Source of the DNA: CAYLPJ01 sp964385465
GTDB taxonomy: Bacteria; Planctomycetota; Phycisphaerae; SM23-33
Length of the DNA stretch: 60,390 bases
Assembly (NCBI GenBank): GCA_964385465.1
Contig: CAYLPJ010000039.1
Span: forward strand, 1 to 60,390
Direction: 5' to 3'
In this document: piece after piece, positions 38,661 to 47,117 of the stretch
Layout of the letters: each line of letters opens with the position of its first letter
Numbering within the stretch: position 1 is the stretch's first letter
The notes under the pieces: model-generated
Seen by the model: only the letters and a program-made list of their open reading frames with translations
Database searches by the model: none
Told to the model about the DNA's origin: nothing
Position numbers and translations under genes: made by a program

Positions 38661-39335
38661 TCAATTCACTCCGTGTGTGATGCTGTTCCTGCTGTCTTCC
38701 GACGCCGCGGGCCCGGAGGCTCCAGGGACGTCGGGCGCCGGTGTTTCCGGCGCTTCCGGCGACGGGTGTGTTTGCGGGTCGTCGCCCGCTCGGGCCTGCC
38801 CGAGAAAGGCCTGCGTGTTCTCCGGCGAGGCGTCCATCGGCCCCGTCGTGAGAATCCCGGCGGCGTCGAGGTCCCGGGCCTCCAGGATCGCCACCAGCCG
38901 CTGCATCGCGGCAAGAATCATCGTCTGTTCCCATTCCGGCAGGCGACGGAACTTGCCGCCGAAATGTTCCTGAAGCGCTGGCGGAGCCTGCCCGAGCGTC
39001 TCGCGCCCGGCATCGGTCAGCCAGACCTCCATCCGCCGGCGGTCCTCCGTGCTTCGCTGGCGAGTCACCAGCCCGGCACGGGTGAGTCGATCCAGGATCC
39101 CGGTCACCGTCGCCTGGCTGAGGTGCACGGCCTCGCCAAGGCGGGTCACCGAGACACCTTCGTTGCCCCTCAGGGCCTTCAAGACCGTAAGCTGAGGTCC
39201 CGTAAGACCATACCTCGTGACCAGCACGCGCGAATGCAGGTCGACCGCGCGGATGATCCGCCGTAGGGCGATCACGACCTGATCCGCCGTCTGGTTTGGC
39301 TCAAAACCCGATACCGTGTCCGTTCGACCCACCAT
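38661..39335 (-). CDS. MarR-family transcriptional regulator
   Basis: A 224-residue winged-helix regulator. The MarR core covers residues about 20-150: LTGPQLTVLKAL, then the recognition-helix segment VHLSQATVTGILDRLTRAGLV near 70-90 and the wing RQRSTEDRRRMEVWLT. The last 50 residues are a Pro/Ala/Ser-rich tail unusual for the family. It is the first gene of the operon with the methyltransferase and the betaine-type transporter. The ATG at 39335 has no ribosome site and lies only about 4 nt after the predicted transcript start. MarR-type proteins often repress osmolyte-uptake genes. Confidence 0.9.
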   Translation of the reverse strand: MVGRTDTVSGFEPNQTADQVVIALRRIIRAVDLHSRVLVTRYGLTGPQLTVLKALRGNEGVSVTRLGEAVHLSQATVTGILDRLTRAGLVTRQRSTEDRRRMEVWLTDAGRETLGQAPPALQEHFGGKFRRLPEWEQTMILAAMQRLVAILEARDLDAAGILTTGPMDASPENTQAFLGQARAGDDPQTHPSPEAPETPAPDVPGASGPAASEDSRNSITHGVN

Positions 39336-39345
39336 GAAGCAAGGT

Positions 39346-39373
39346 ATTGTATTGCGTACGACGCGAATATCAA
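39346..39373 (-). promoter_or_regulatory. Promoter of the MarR operon with operator-like palindrome in the spacer
   Basis: On the minus strand TTGATA (39368-39373) and TACAAT (39346-39351) are 16 nt apart, a near-consensus promoter. The sequence between and touching the hexamers, 39351-39368, reads ATTGCGT-ACG-ACGCGAAT, an imperfect dyad of the size bound by MarR dimers. A dimer here would block polymerase, suggesting autoregulation. The predicted start is about 39339, leaving almost no untranslated leader before the ATG. Confidence 0.6.
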
Positions 39374-39470
39374 GAGATTTTGCTTCCGGGAGTGTTTCTT
39401 AAATATGTGCAAACAGGTATTTTACACTCGATAACTGTAGGAGATTCCCCGGTTTGCCCTAAGAAATACC

Positions 39471-39482
39471 ATCGTGCACGAT
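39471..39482. promoter_or_regulatory. Perfect 12-bp palindrome, possible regulatory site
   Basis: ATCGTGCACGAT is a perfect dyad in the relatively AT-rich 253-nt gap between the phosphatase gene end and the MarR start. It lies about 100 nt upstream of the MarR promoter, too far for simple repression. It could bind another regulator or be chance. The rest of the gap shows no gene. Confidence 0.25.
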
Positions 39483-39588
39483 GCATATTCAGGCAGGAAG
39501 AGATGGCACAACAGCGCGGCCGTTCCAGGGGAAACAGCATGGGAGCCCAGAGGCGATGCCAGACCGCAAGCGATTTATATCAAGACGT

Positions 39589-40845
39589 TTACGTCTTACG
39601 GAGCATCACGGCGGTCAGATCGTCCGCCTGGGGCTCGCCCTCACCGTAGGCGACGACCTCCTCCCGCAGCCGCTGAATCGTCCCCCGGGCAGGCTCGTCG
39701 CGACACTCCCGAAGAATCCCCATCACCCGCTCGATGCCGAACAGTTGGCCACTTGGCGAAGGGGCCTCGAACAGCCCGTCGGTCAGCAGGACGACGAAAT
39801 CCCCCTCGGTCAGACGACAGGTCACGGAATCCGAAAACGACATACCGGGAAACGCCCCCAAGGGCACGCCCGTGGCCGAATGCTGGTCGAAGCGGTCCTC
39901 CGCCCGGTGGTAAGCAAGGATCGGCCCGTGCCCGGCCGAGGAAAACGTCAGCGTCGAGGCCCGGGAGTCCAAGGCGGCGAAGACGCACGTGACGAAGCGC
40001 CCGTCGCCGATGTCGGCGGCGAGGAGGTCGTTGACCCTCTCCAGGACGCGGCCGACGTCGCCGGGTCCGCTGCCGAGGGCGCGGAGCATGGCACGTGTCT
40101 GGGCGACGACCAGTGCCGGGCCGATGCCGTGCCCGGTCGCATCGGCGACGACGATGCCCAGCCTCCCGTCCGGCAGCGGGATGAAGTCGTAGATGTCCCC
40201 TCCGGTCTCGTCGGCCGGTTGTGAGAAACCTGCCACGTCGTAGCCGGGGATCTCCGGGTCGCTCTCGGGCAGCAAGCCCTGCTGGATCTCCCGGGCGATC
40301 TCCAGCGCGCGGGCCATCTTCTGCTTCTCGAGATAGTGCCCTATGAGGTTCGCCCGCTGGATTGCCACGCCGGCCTGGGCGGCGAGGGTCTCGGCCAGCT
40401 CGATGTCGTAGTCCCCGAACGGGCCGGCCTGCTTGTTCATCACCTCCAGCACGCCGACGAGCCCGCCGCCATAGTCGGTCAGCGGGACGGCGAGGATGTT
40501 CCGCGTGCGGAAGCCGGTCTTGCGGTCCACGTCGGGGTTGAAGCGGTCATCGGCGTAGGCGTCCGGAACGTTGATCACTTCCCGCTCGCGGATGCAGGCA
40601 CCGACGATCCCCCGCCCGGCCGGGACGCGAATCTCGTCGGCCTTGTGGGCAATGCGGCTGGTCAATTCGTCCGTCCGGGCGTCGTAGAGGAACAGTGTGG
40701 ACCGTTCGGCGGCCAGCAGTTCCATGCTTCGGTCGATGATCAGCCCCAGGAGATCGTCGAGGTCGGCGGCCGCGGCCATGGACCGCGTGATCTTCAGGAC
40801 CTTCCGCAGATCGTCGGCATGGGTGGCGGCTTTCGCGTCGCTCAT
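39589..40845 (-). CDS. GAF-domain PP2C (SpoIIE/RsbU-type) serine phosphatase
   Basis: A 418-residue cytoplasmic signalling protein. A GAF sensor domain covers about residues 25-170 (STLFLYDARTDEL, AVPLTDYGGGLVGVLEVMNK). A short linker helix (ARALEIAREIQQGLLP) leads into the phosphatase domain (about 190-415). Metal-binding acids are at ETGGDIYDF and VADATGHGIGPA, then LLTDGLFEA and the final QADDLTAVML. Such enzymes dephosphorylate anti-sigma-factor antagonists. No partner kinase or antagonist gene is in the window. I chose 40845 because CAGGGGCC precedes it; an ATG at 40893 is an alternative. It lies downstream of the LarA-family gene. A hairpin (AAGACGT/ACGTCTT, 39582-39597) spans the stop. 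Confidence 0.9.
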   Translation of the reverse strand: MSDAKAATHADDLRKVLKITRSMAAAADLDDLLGLIIDRSMELLAAERSTLFLYDARTDELTSRIAHKADEIRVPAGRGIVGACIREREVINVPDAYADDRFNPDVDRKTGFRTRNILAVPLTDYGGGLVGVLEVMNKQAGPFGDYDIELAETLAAQAGVAIQRANLIGHYLEKQKMARALEIAREIQQGLLPESDPEIPGYDVAGFSQPADETGGDIYDFIPLPDGRLGIVVADATGHGIGPALVVAQTRAMLRALGSGPGDVGRVLERVNDLLAADIGDGRFVTCVFAALDSRASTLTFSSAGHGPILAYHRAEDRFDQHSATGVPLGAFPGMSFSDSVTCRLTEGDFVVLLTDGLFEAPSPSGQLFGIERVMGILRECRDEPARGTIQRLREEVVAYGEGEPQADDLTAVMLRKT

Positions 40846-40932
40846 GGCCCCTGGCCTGTAACGGGTGGTCGGTTCGTTCGGTCGTGCGTCCATGTATCGC
40901 CGCCGTCGGCTCGGCGGGGGCGCCGCGGTGGG

Positions 40933-42279
40933 CTACCGCGCTGCCTGCCCGTTGCGGCGTCTCGGCACCGGGTAGGTGACGCCGCCTGCGGGGAACACCA
41001 CGACGCGTCGGCGCCCTTCGGGCAGGAGCCGTTCGGCCTCGGCGACGGCGTCGTCCATGCCGGCCAGCACGCGAAGCCCGGGGAAGCGGACCCCGGCGGC
41101 GTGCATCGCCGGTGAAACCATCATAACCGGGTTGCGCGCCAATGTCTGCGCGGCAAGGCGGACGAAAAAGGCCGCATCCCCCGCCAGCGTCGGGACCAGC
41201 CGCGGCAGCAGCCCCGACAACGCCTCGGGACCCAGCAGGCGAAGCATCCGCCGCGTCCACGTCGGACTCAGGGGCCATGGAGGCACCGCCATGCCGTGCA
41301 GCCCCGCCTCGCAACGGGCCAGGCAGATGACCACCCCCCCGGGCCGGGCCGCCCAGAGAGTGTTCGGGATCGACTTGAAGCACTGCCACAGGTCGAAGTC
41401 CCGCGGGTGGGCGTTGGCGATCACCACGTCCGCCGACCCCTCGGTCACCACCCCACAGGCCGTCGCGCACTGCTTGCGGACCATCTGGTAGGCCGCGGGG
41501 ACCTCCCCGGCGGCCACGGAGGTCGGTTGATCGTCGGCGTCCAGCAGGAACTGGACGCCGAAGCTGACACCGTGGTGATCGTCGATCCGTCGCCCGGCGT
41601 CCTCGATGGCGGCGCGCATGGCGTTGCTCTCGGCCCCGAGCCCGACCAGTTGCCTGGCCCGTCGGCCAAGTCCCAGCCGGTGCAACCCGCGGATGGTCTC
41701 GATGTGGGCGCAGCCGGGTACGAGCATCTTGTACCCCCCGCCGAAGCCCGCCTGGAGATGCGGGCTGACCGACGAGATCAGGATCCGCACGTCCGCCGTC
41801 GCGACCCCCCGGTCGATCCGGACCTCCAGCCGCCCGGCGTCGCCGACGTAAACGTACGCCGACCGGTCCTGCCAGGGGTTTGAACGCCAGCGGAGGCGAT
41901 GGGCGTGCTCGCCGAGCTTCTCGGCCGCCTCGGAGGCGGTCATCGGCGGGTGCATCCCGGCCGCAAAGACCACCTCGAGCTGCTCGTCGGCGATCCGCGC
42001 GTGGCGGACCTCGCGGAGGACGACGTCGAGGATCTCCGGCACGGGGCTGTGGCGGGTCATGTCCTCGATCACCAGCACCACGCGCCCGTTGGGGCGGGCC
42101 TGGAGCAGCCGACCCAGCGGCGGGCCGGAGACCGGTTGGGTCAGCGCGCGGGCCAGCCGGTCGGCCCAGTCCCCCCCGGCCGGCCTGAGCTCCGGGCGGG
42201 CCACCTGCTCGACCTGCCAATCCTCGGGCAGGTCCAGGTCGTATTGCTCGTGCCCCCAGGGCACGCTGATCTTCGGCAT
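40933..42279 (-). CDS. larA: LarA-family (nickel-pincer) racemase/epimerase-like protein
   Basis: A 448-residue member of the lactate racemase family. In LarA, a nickel-pincer nucleotide is attached to a Lys, with His residues as ligand and catalysts. The pattern is intact here: DMTRHSPVP near 72, GMHPPMT near 107, and SPHLQAGFGGGYK near 170-182. There the Lys follows the His by 10 residues, as in the Lactobacillus enzyme (H174, K184). A further His sits 16 residues after the Lys (cf. H200). Many homologues act on 2-hydroxyacids other than lactate, so the symbol marks the family. The cofactor genes larB, larC and larE are not in the window. AAGGA precedes the ATG; it follows a methyltransferase gene by 19 nt. 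Confidence 0.85.
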   Translation of the reverse strand: MPKISVPWGHEQYDLDLPEDWQVEQVARPELRPAGGDWADRLARALTQPVSGPPLGRLLQARPNGRVVLVIEDMTRHSPVPEILDVVLREVRHARIADEQLEVVFAAGMHPPMTASEAAEKLGEHAHRLRWRSNPWQDRSAYVYVGDAGRLEVRIDRGVATADVRILISSVSPHLQAGFGGGYKMLVPGCAHIETIRGLHRLGLGRRARQLVGLGAESNAMRAAIEDAGRRIDDHHGVSFGVQFLLDADDQPTSVAAGEVPAAYQMVRKQCATACGVVTEGSADVVIANAHPRDFDLWQCFKSIPNTLWAARPGGVVICLARCEAGLHGMAVPPWPLSPTWTRRMLRLLGPEALSGLLPRLVPTLAGDAAFFVRLAAQTLARNPVMMVSPAMHAAGVRFPGLRVLAGMDDAVAEAERLLPEGRRRVVVFPAGGVTYPVPRRRNGQAAR

Positions 42280-42298
42280 GAGGGGTCCTTGGCGGCGG

Positions 42299-43153
42299 TC
42301 AGCCTTCCACGCGGCGCCCGACCATTACGCGGTAGACGCCCAGCGGCTCGGGGAAGCCGACGAACTGCCCGAAACCCGCCGGGCCCAGCAGCGCCTGAAG
42401 CTGCTCCGGCGAGCGGTGGTTCATGTGCAGCCCGAACACGCGGCGAAAGAAGCGGTCGCTGTTGTGGGCCTTCGAGAGGCTGTTGAAGACGATCGACGAA
42501 CCCGCCGGCATCACCGCCGAAACCGCCGAGGCGATGTCCGCCACCTGCTCGTCCGTGAGATATTCGCAGATCCCCAGCATCTTCACCATGTCCGGCGGGC
42601 GGTCCAGCATCTCGCGAACGTCCCGCACGTCGCCCTCGATGAAGTGCATCCGCTCGGCCACGCCCTTCCGCCCGGCAAGCTCCCGGCCGTAGTCGAACGC
42701 CTCGCTGCTGATGTCCACCAGCGTGGCGACGGCCGGGTGGCGGGCCTCGGTCAGCGCGTCGCTGATGATATGCCCCGGGCCGGCCCCGAGGCAGAGGACG
42801 TGGACCGGCGGGGCGCCCTCGCCGCGGGCGTCGGCTGCCTCGTCGATCAGACGGGCCAACAGCCGCGCTCCCAGCCGCTTGCGGTTGCGAAGCGCCATCG
42901 CCATCGTCCCTGCGCCGACCAGCAGCTTGTCGGCGATCTGCGTCGGCCGGCCCTCGTAGCTGATCACCATGCTCCGCCAGCCGCCGGGGTCCTTCCAGTT
43001 GGCGGCCGCCAGCTCGCTCTTGCCGAAGCGCAGCAGCCCGCGCAGCCAGGAGGCGGGGAGGTAATTGGCGAGCGGGTCGATCATCGCGGCCTTGAGGACG
43101 CGCTTCACGGGGCCCTTACGCTCAAACGGGATATCGTCAACCCAGGATTCCAT
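42299..43153 (-). CDS. Class I SAM-dependent methyltransferase family protein
   Basis: A 284-residue protein with a SAM-binding core in the middle: VHVLCLGAGPGHIISDAL near 118-135 (motif I), ATLVDISSEAFDYG near 145 and FIEGDVRDVREML near 168. PPDMVKMLGICEYLTDEQ follows. The N-terminal 100 residues are helical and basic and not assigned. It is the first gene of a minus-strand set with the LarA-family protein and the SpoIIE-type phosphatase, with a good promoter just upstream. Substrate unknown. Confidence 0.85.
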   Translation of the reverse strand: MESWVDDIPFERKGPVKRVLKAAMIDPLANYLPASWLRGLLRFGKSELAAANWKDPGGWRSMVISYEGRPTQIADKLLVGAGTMAMALRNRKRLGARLLARLIDEAADARGEGAPPVHVLCLGAGPGHIISDALTEARHPAVATLVDISSEAFDYGRELAGRKGVAERMHFIEGDVRDVREMLDRPPDMVKMLGICEYLTDEQVADIASAVSAVMPAGSSIVFNSLSKAHNSDRFFRRVFGLHMNHRSPEQLQALLGPAGFGQFVGFPEPLGVYRVMVGRRVEG

Positions 43154-43184
43154 GGGGTTCTCCGCAGCCTGTGCACCGCTGCCT

Positions 43185-43214
43185 AGTATAGGTCACCGCC
43201 GGGGCGGCTGCCAA
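43185..43214 (-). promoter_or_regulatory. Candidate promoter of the methyltransferase-larA-phosphatase genes
   Basis: On the minus strand TTGGCA (43209-43214) and TATACT (43185-43190) are 18 nt apart. The start would be near 43178, about 25 nt before the ATG at 43153. The spacer contains GCCGCCCCGGCGG, a short inverted repeat. Confidence 0.55.
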
Positions 43215-43394
43215 GACGGCTCGCTCGTACCGTATCGGTCAGGCCGGTCTGCCCTCGCCACCCCGACTGCCGCGTACGAACGTGCGAAGCGGGACCTCGT
43301 TGGCTTAAAGATTTGCCCGCACCCCCGCCGATAAAGGTAGCCGTTCGCACGCGGCAACCCCTTCCGCCGGCCCGGCGGAGCGAGGAATGATGTC

Positions 43395-44210
43395 ATGACC
43401 AAACGGCAGTTGATCGACGAGATTGTCTCCCGGAACCGGACCGCCAGCCCGAGGTTCCTCGCCCGCTTCGACGACGAGGACCTCACCGAGTACCTCGCCC
43501 ACCTCCGAGTCCTGGAGGCTCCGCGACTGAGCGGCAACGCCGAACGCTTCGCCCAGTACTTCCGCGACCTGCCGACCGTCGCCAACCAGACCGCCGCATG
43601 GCGGGTCGACACCGAGCACGTCGAGGAGGTCAGCGCCGACGACCTGCCCGAGGGCCGGTACGTCCCCGAGCCGGGCGGGGAGGACCTCGAAGAGATGCCA
43701 GATCAGCTTGACGAGGCCAACGAGGTTCGCTGGGATGAGCTCGACGACCCCGATAGCGAATACGTCACCGCCGCCGAACGTGAGCAGCTGCTCGCCGCCC
43801 ACGATGACTACGAGGCCGACGAACCCGACGAGTTCGACGAATTCGACGACGCCGAGCCGTTCCCCCTGGAGTTGACCCTCCAGCCCCCCGCCCGCACGCC
43901 AGAGCCGGTCGCCGTCGCCGCAGCGGCCCCCGCCGCCGCCCTGATCCCCGACCAGCCCCAAGACCACCAGCCGGCCGCCGACGCCGAACCGCCGGCTGTC
44001 GACTACGTCGTGCACACCGCCGCCTCCGCGGCCGCCACATGCCCGGCCCCGGAGCCGGCCACGATGCCGCCCCCCCGCAAGGCCGCCAAGCTCATCGGCG
44101 TCCCCGCCGCGAAGCGTCCGGCCCCCGATGCCGGCCGCGAACCGGTTGCCCACGCCGCCGGCCCGTTGTTCGGCCGACGCGACGACGACGGCGAGGCCTG
44201 GCTGTACTGA
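43395..44210 (+). CDS. Acidic low-complexity protein of unknown function
   Basis: A 271-residue protein in three parts. Residues 1-70 are a folded-looking N-terminal module (TKRQLIDEIVSRNRTASPRF, then FDDEDLTEYLAHLRVL), helical and probably a small interaction domain. Residues about 75-160 are strongly acidic (Asp/Glu rich). Residues 160-260 are Pro/Ala rich and likely disordered, ending in a short conserved-looking GPLFGRRDDDGEAWLY. No signal or membrane span. I have the impression that this N-terminal module recurs in Planctomycete unknowns, but I cannot check it. The GCGAGGAATG region supplies a ribosome site. Confidence 0.75.
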   Translation: MTKRQLIDEIVSRNRTASPRFLARFDDEDLTEYLAHLRVLEAPRLSGNAERFAQYFRDLPTVANQTAAWRVDTEHVEEVSADDLPEGRYVPEPGGEDLEEMPDQLDEANEVRWDELDDPDSEYVTAAEREQLLAAHDDYEADEPDEFDEFDDAEPFPLELTLQPPARTPEPVAVAAAAPAAALIPDQPQDHQPAADAEPPAVDYVVHTAASAAATCPAPEPATMPPPRKAAKLIGVPAAKRPAPDAGREPVAHAAGPLFGRRDDDGEAWLY

Positions 44211-44282
44211 CCGGCCGCAACGTCGGCTGACGAAGGCCCTTACGATGACTGCGCTTTTTTTGCGTTCCCCGCCGAACCCCCA

Positions 44283-44310
44283 TTGACTTCCCGTCGATAA
44301 ACACTAAACT
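44283..44310 (+). promoter_or_regulatory. Promoter of tRNA-Asp
   Basis: TTGACT (44283-44288) and TAAACT (44305-44310) are 16 nt apart. The start would be about 44317, ten nucleotides before the mature tRNA. It shares hexamer and spacing with the tRNA-Ile/23S promoter at 2519-2546. Confidence 0.6.
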
Positions 44311-44326
44311 ACAACGTTCCCAACTT

Positions 44327-44400
<74 letters not shown>

Positions 44401-44410
44401 TTGCAGCACA

Positions 44411-44440
44411 AGGGCTCGCCTTTTCGGCGGGCCCTCTTTC
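44411..44440 (+). terminator. Intrinsic terminator of tRNA-Asp
   Basis: AGGGCTCGCC (44411-44420) and GGCGGGCCCT (44426-44435) form a 10-bp stem with one G-T pair and a TTTTC loop, followed by CTTTC. It begins 11 nt after the tRNA. The T-run is short, so some read-through is possible. Confidence 0.65.
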
Positions 44441-44662
44441 GTGCGCCTCGGGGCCCGCGAATCTGCTTCGAAGAGCCCCGGGGGTCCGCGACGGTCTTGC
44501 CGGCGAGTCGCGTCGCTCGTCGTCGAGCTACCGCCGGTGGATCGATCTGCGGGCTTGACGCTTTCCGGATCGCGGGGGTAGAATCCAGGTAGCATTTTGC
44601 GGCTCCGCCTACTCGGCGTGTGCCGCAAGCATGTCTTTTCGTTGACGACAGCAGAGCCCGCC

Positions 44663-46351
44663 ATGTCTGGAAAGAGGCCCCCGCGGAAGGAAGGCGTGGT
44701 CCACGAGGGCAAGGCAGGCAAGGTCGACACCGGTCAGACGGGACGATTGGGAGCCAAGCTGCTGTTGCTGGTCGGGTCGATTGCGTTCAGCCTGGTCCTC
44801 TGTGAGGTGTTGGTCCGCGCCATCGGCGTCGCGCCGGGGATCATCCCCATCGGCGTCACCTCGGACAAGCACGTCTACCGGCGCTCGACGAATCCGATCC
44901 TGAGCTACGAATTCAAGCCGGGGTTCCGCTCGGACGCCGAGGACCTGCCCCACGACTACCGCGTGATCAACTCGCACGGGATGCGCGACGTCGAACGCCG
45001 CTGCGCCAAGCCCCCGGGCACGAAGCGGATCATTCTCCTGGGCGACTCGGTGGTCGTCGGTTACCGGATCGAGGAGATCGACCAACTCATGTCGCGGCAG
45101 CTCGAGATGCTCTACCGCGACCGGAAGGTCGAAGTGCTGAACATGTCCGTCACGGGATACTGCACCCGTGCCGAGGTCGAACTGCTGCGCTTAAAGGGGG
45201 TTAAGTACGATCCCGACGCCGTGATCCTCGTGTTCGTCGAAAACGACTTCCGCAACCACAACCCCGAGTCGATCGGGGCCAGCGGCATCGAAGGCCGGCC
45301 CGCATGCGCCAACTGGCTGTTCCGCAACTCCCACCTGTTCCGCCTGGCATGTCTCCGGCTGAACTGGTTCAGTTTCGGTCTGGAGGCGGACCCGGCACGA
45401 TGGAACGACGAGGCGATCGGCGACAACAACGTGCCCGAAGGCCTGGCCCTGCTGGCCAGACTGGCGAAGGAGCACGGCTTCAAGCCCCTCGTGGCCGTGT
45501 GGCCGGCATTCAAGGACGACGGGATCGTCTACCCACCCAAGATGTTCATACCGGACTCGGACGAACTCATTGTCGAACGGCTGGCCGAGAGCCATGGCCT
45601 GCCGGTCGTGGGCCTGCGGGACCGGTTTCGCGAGGACTGGCTCCTGCGAACCCCGCGGCGCAACCCGCGGAAGACCTACTCGATCGGCGACGGGATGCAC
45701 GCATCGGTCGAAGGCCATCGCGTCGCGGCCCGGATCTTCCATCGGGTGATTGACGAGACGGGCCTTCTGGAGCCGGCCGGCGGTCGGGCCGCCCGGTCGG
45801 GCGTGGTCGTGAAGAGGGACATTTCCGAGGCCCGCCGTGCCGCCCGGGCGCTGGGATCCGAGAAGGCCGGCTATGGCATGTTCTACATCAACCGGGCGGT
45901 GGCGCTGCACAAGCAGGGCCGGCTCGAAGAGGCGCTTGCGGAGCTCCGAAAGGTCCGGCCCCAGGACAAACGCAACTACTGCGACGCCAGCGTGGCGATC
46001 GCCTCGATCCTTCGTGACCTGGACCGGAACGAGAAGGCACGGGCCCGGCTGGAGAAGGCCCTGCGGATGAAGCCCGACCATTTCGAGTGTCGCATGCTTC
46101 TGGCCATGACGTGGACGGAACAAGAGGCCTACGACAAGGCGATCGAGCATCTGAAACATGCCGTCCAAACCAGACCGGGCGACCACCACGGCCGGTACCT
46201 TCTCGGCGCAACGCTGGCCAAGTGCCATCGGTGGAAGGAAGCCGAGTCGCACCTCCGGGCCGCCCTTCGCCAGAACCCCCGCAGCAAGCCGGCGGCGCGG
46301 CAACTGGCACGCTGTCTCCGGCGGCTGGGCCGGGACCCGAGCGGCCGGTGA
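44663..46351 (+). CDS. Membrane-anchored SGNH-hydrolase-fold protein with TPR repeats
   Basis: A 562-residue protein. A basic N-terminus precedes one membrane span (about residues 30-52). An SGNH/GDSL hydrolase domain follows (about 60-370): nucleophile motif ILLGDSVVVGYR near 130, VFVENDF near 195, and DGMHASVEGHRVAA near 340 (Asp and His). The C-terminal part (about 400-555) holds four or so TPR units, e.g. ALHKQGRLEEALAEL and HFECRMLLAMTWTEQEAYDKAIEHL. It may deacylate or acylate a cell-surface glycan with the TPRs as docking sites. The start was set at 44663; an upstream ATG at 44597 gives 22 additional residues with no better ribosome site. Confidence 0.82.
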   Translation: MSGKRPPRKEGVVHEGKAGKVDTGQTGRLGAKLLLLVGSIAFSLVLCEVLVRAIGVAPGIIPIGVTSDKHVYRRSTNPILSYEFKPGFRSDAEDLPHDYRVINSHGMRDVERRCAKPPGTKRIILLGDSVVVGYRIEEIDQLMSRQLEMLYRDRKVEVLNMSVTGYCTRAEVELLRLKGVKYDPDAVILVFVENDFRNHNPESIGASGIEGRPACANWLFRNSHLFRLACLRLNWFSFGLEADPARWNDEAIGDNNVPEGLALLARLAKEHGFKPLVAVWPAFKDDGIVYPPKMFIPDSDELIVERLAESHGLPVVGLRDRFREDWLLRTPRRNPRKTYSIGDGMHASVEGHRVAARIFHRVIDETGLLEPAGGRAARSGVVVKRDISEARRAARALGSEKAGYGMFYINRAVALHKQGRLEEALAELRKVRPQDKRNYCDASVAIASILRDLDRNEKARARLEKALRMKPDHFECRMLLAMTWTEQEAYDKAIEHLKHAVQTRPGDHHGRYLLGATLAKCHRWKEAESHLRAALRQNPRSKPAARQLARCLRRLGRDPSGR

Positions 46352-46412
46352 GTTCCGCCAGGCCGAGCCGACCGGGCATCGCGTGGCGGGCGACCCGCAT
46401 CCGACGCCTGCC

Positions 46413-47117
46413 CTACTGCCCGTTCGCGGCTACTGCGTGGACGCGGAGATTGGCGTATTCGGCAAGCATGGGGGTCATCTGGCGGAAGCCGATCTTCCCG
46501 CCGGCGAGGACCGGCCCTTGGCTCCGGCCGTCGTCTCGCCAGTGCAGCAGCGGGAGCATGTGCTCGGCGTCGCGGCCGATGGCGAAGCGGACGTGTGGCC
46601 CGGCCTTGACGAGCTCGACGCGGTACGGCGGGGCGGCGTCGGCGACGGACGGCAGGGGGTCGGCGCCTTGGGCGACGAGATGGAAGCCGTAGCTCTTGCG
46701 GAGGTTGCAGGTGGTGAAAGCCCGCTCGGAGGCGGCCTTGCGGCGGAAGTAGGAGATATGCAGGGCGTCGATGTCGCCGTGGTGGTATTGATCGTAGGGA
46801 CCGGACCGTTCGGCGAGGGCGGGGTCGAAGACGTCTTCGCCGTTGCGCCCGCGGGCGGCAAAGAACAGGATGCACAGCCCAGGCTCGCTGATGGGGTGGA
46901 AGTCCCAGGAGATCGCGATGTTGTCCGGCAGCTCGCGGTCGCACCAGAAGACGATGTTCGCCTTCTGCCCGTCGGCGGGGTCCCGCGTGCCCTCCAGCCT
47001 CATGCGGCCGAGGGGGAAGCTGACGGCCCCCTCGCCCTCCATGCGGAAGCCGGCAACGTCCTCGGGGCGGGCCAGGGGGTTCTCGTAGATCAGCTCGCCG
47101 GTCTGGAAGGCGGTCAT
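46413..47117 (-). CDS. DUF1961-family protein
   Basis: A 234-residue protein matching the DUF1961 pattern: GELIYENPLARPEDVAGF at the start, ISWDFHPISEPGLCILFF near 75, YHHGDIDALHISYFRRK near 115 and TCNLRKSYGFHLVAQGADP near 140. The predicted fold is a concanavalin-like jelly roll, and family members accompany polysaccharide-degrading genes. The start at 47117 overlaps the sulfatase stop (ATGA) and has AAGGGAG upstream, so a longer in-frame version is rejected. It is probably involved in glycan recognition or cleavage; no activity is proven by sequence. Confidence 0.85.
   Translation of the reverse strand: MTAFQTGELIYENPLARPEDVAGFRMEGEGAVSFPLGRMRLEGTRDPADGQKANIVFWCDRELPDNIAISWDFHPISEPGLCILFFAARGRNGEDVFDPALAERSGPYDQYHHGDIDALHISYFRRKAASERAFTTCNLRKSYGFHLVAQGADPLPSVADAAPPYRVELVKAGPHVRFAIGRDAEHMLPLLHWRDDGRSQGPVLAGGKIGFRQMTPMLAEYANLRVHAVAANGQ

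Noticed and set aside
39582..39597. AAGACGT/ACGTCTT hairpin at the end of the phosphatase gene as an intrinsic terminator
   Set aside because: The stem spans the stop codon and is followed by GATATAAAT rather than a T-run; not enough to call.
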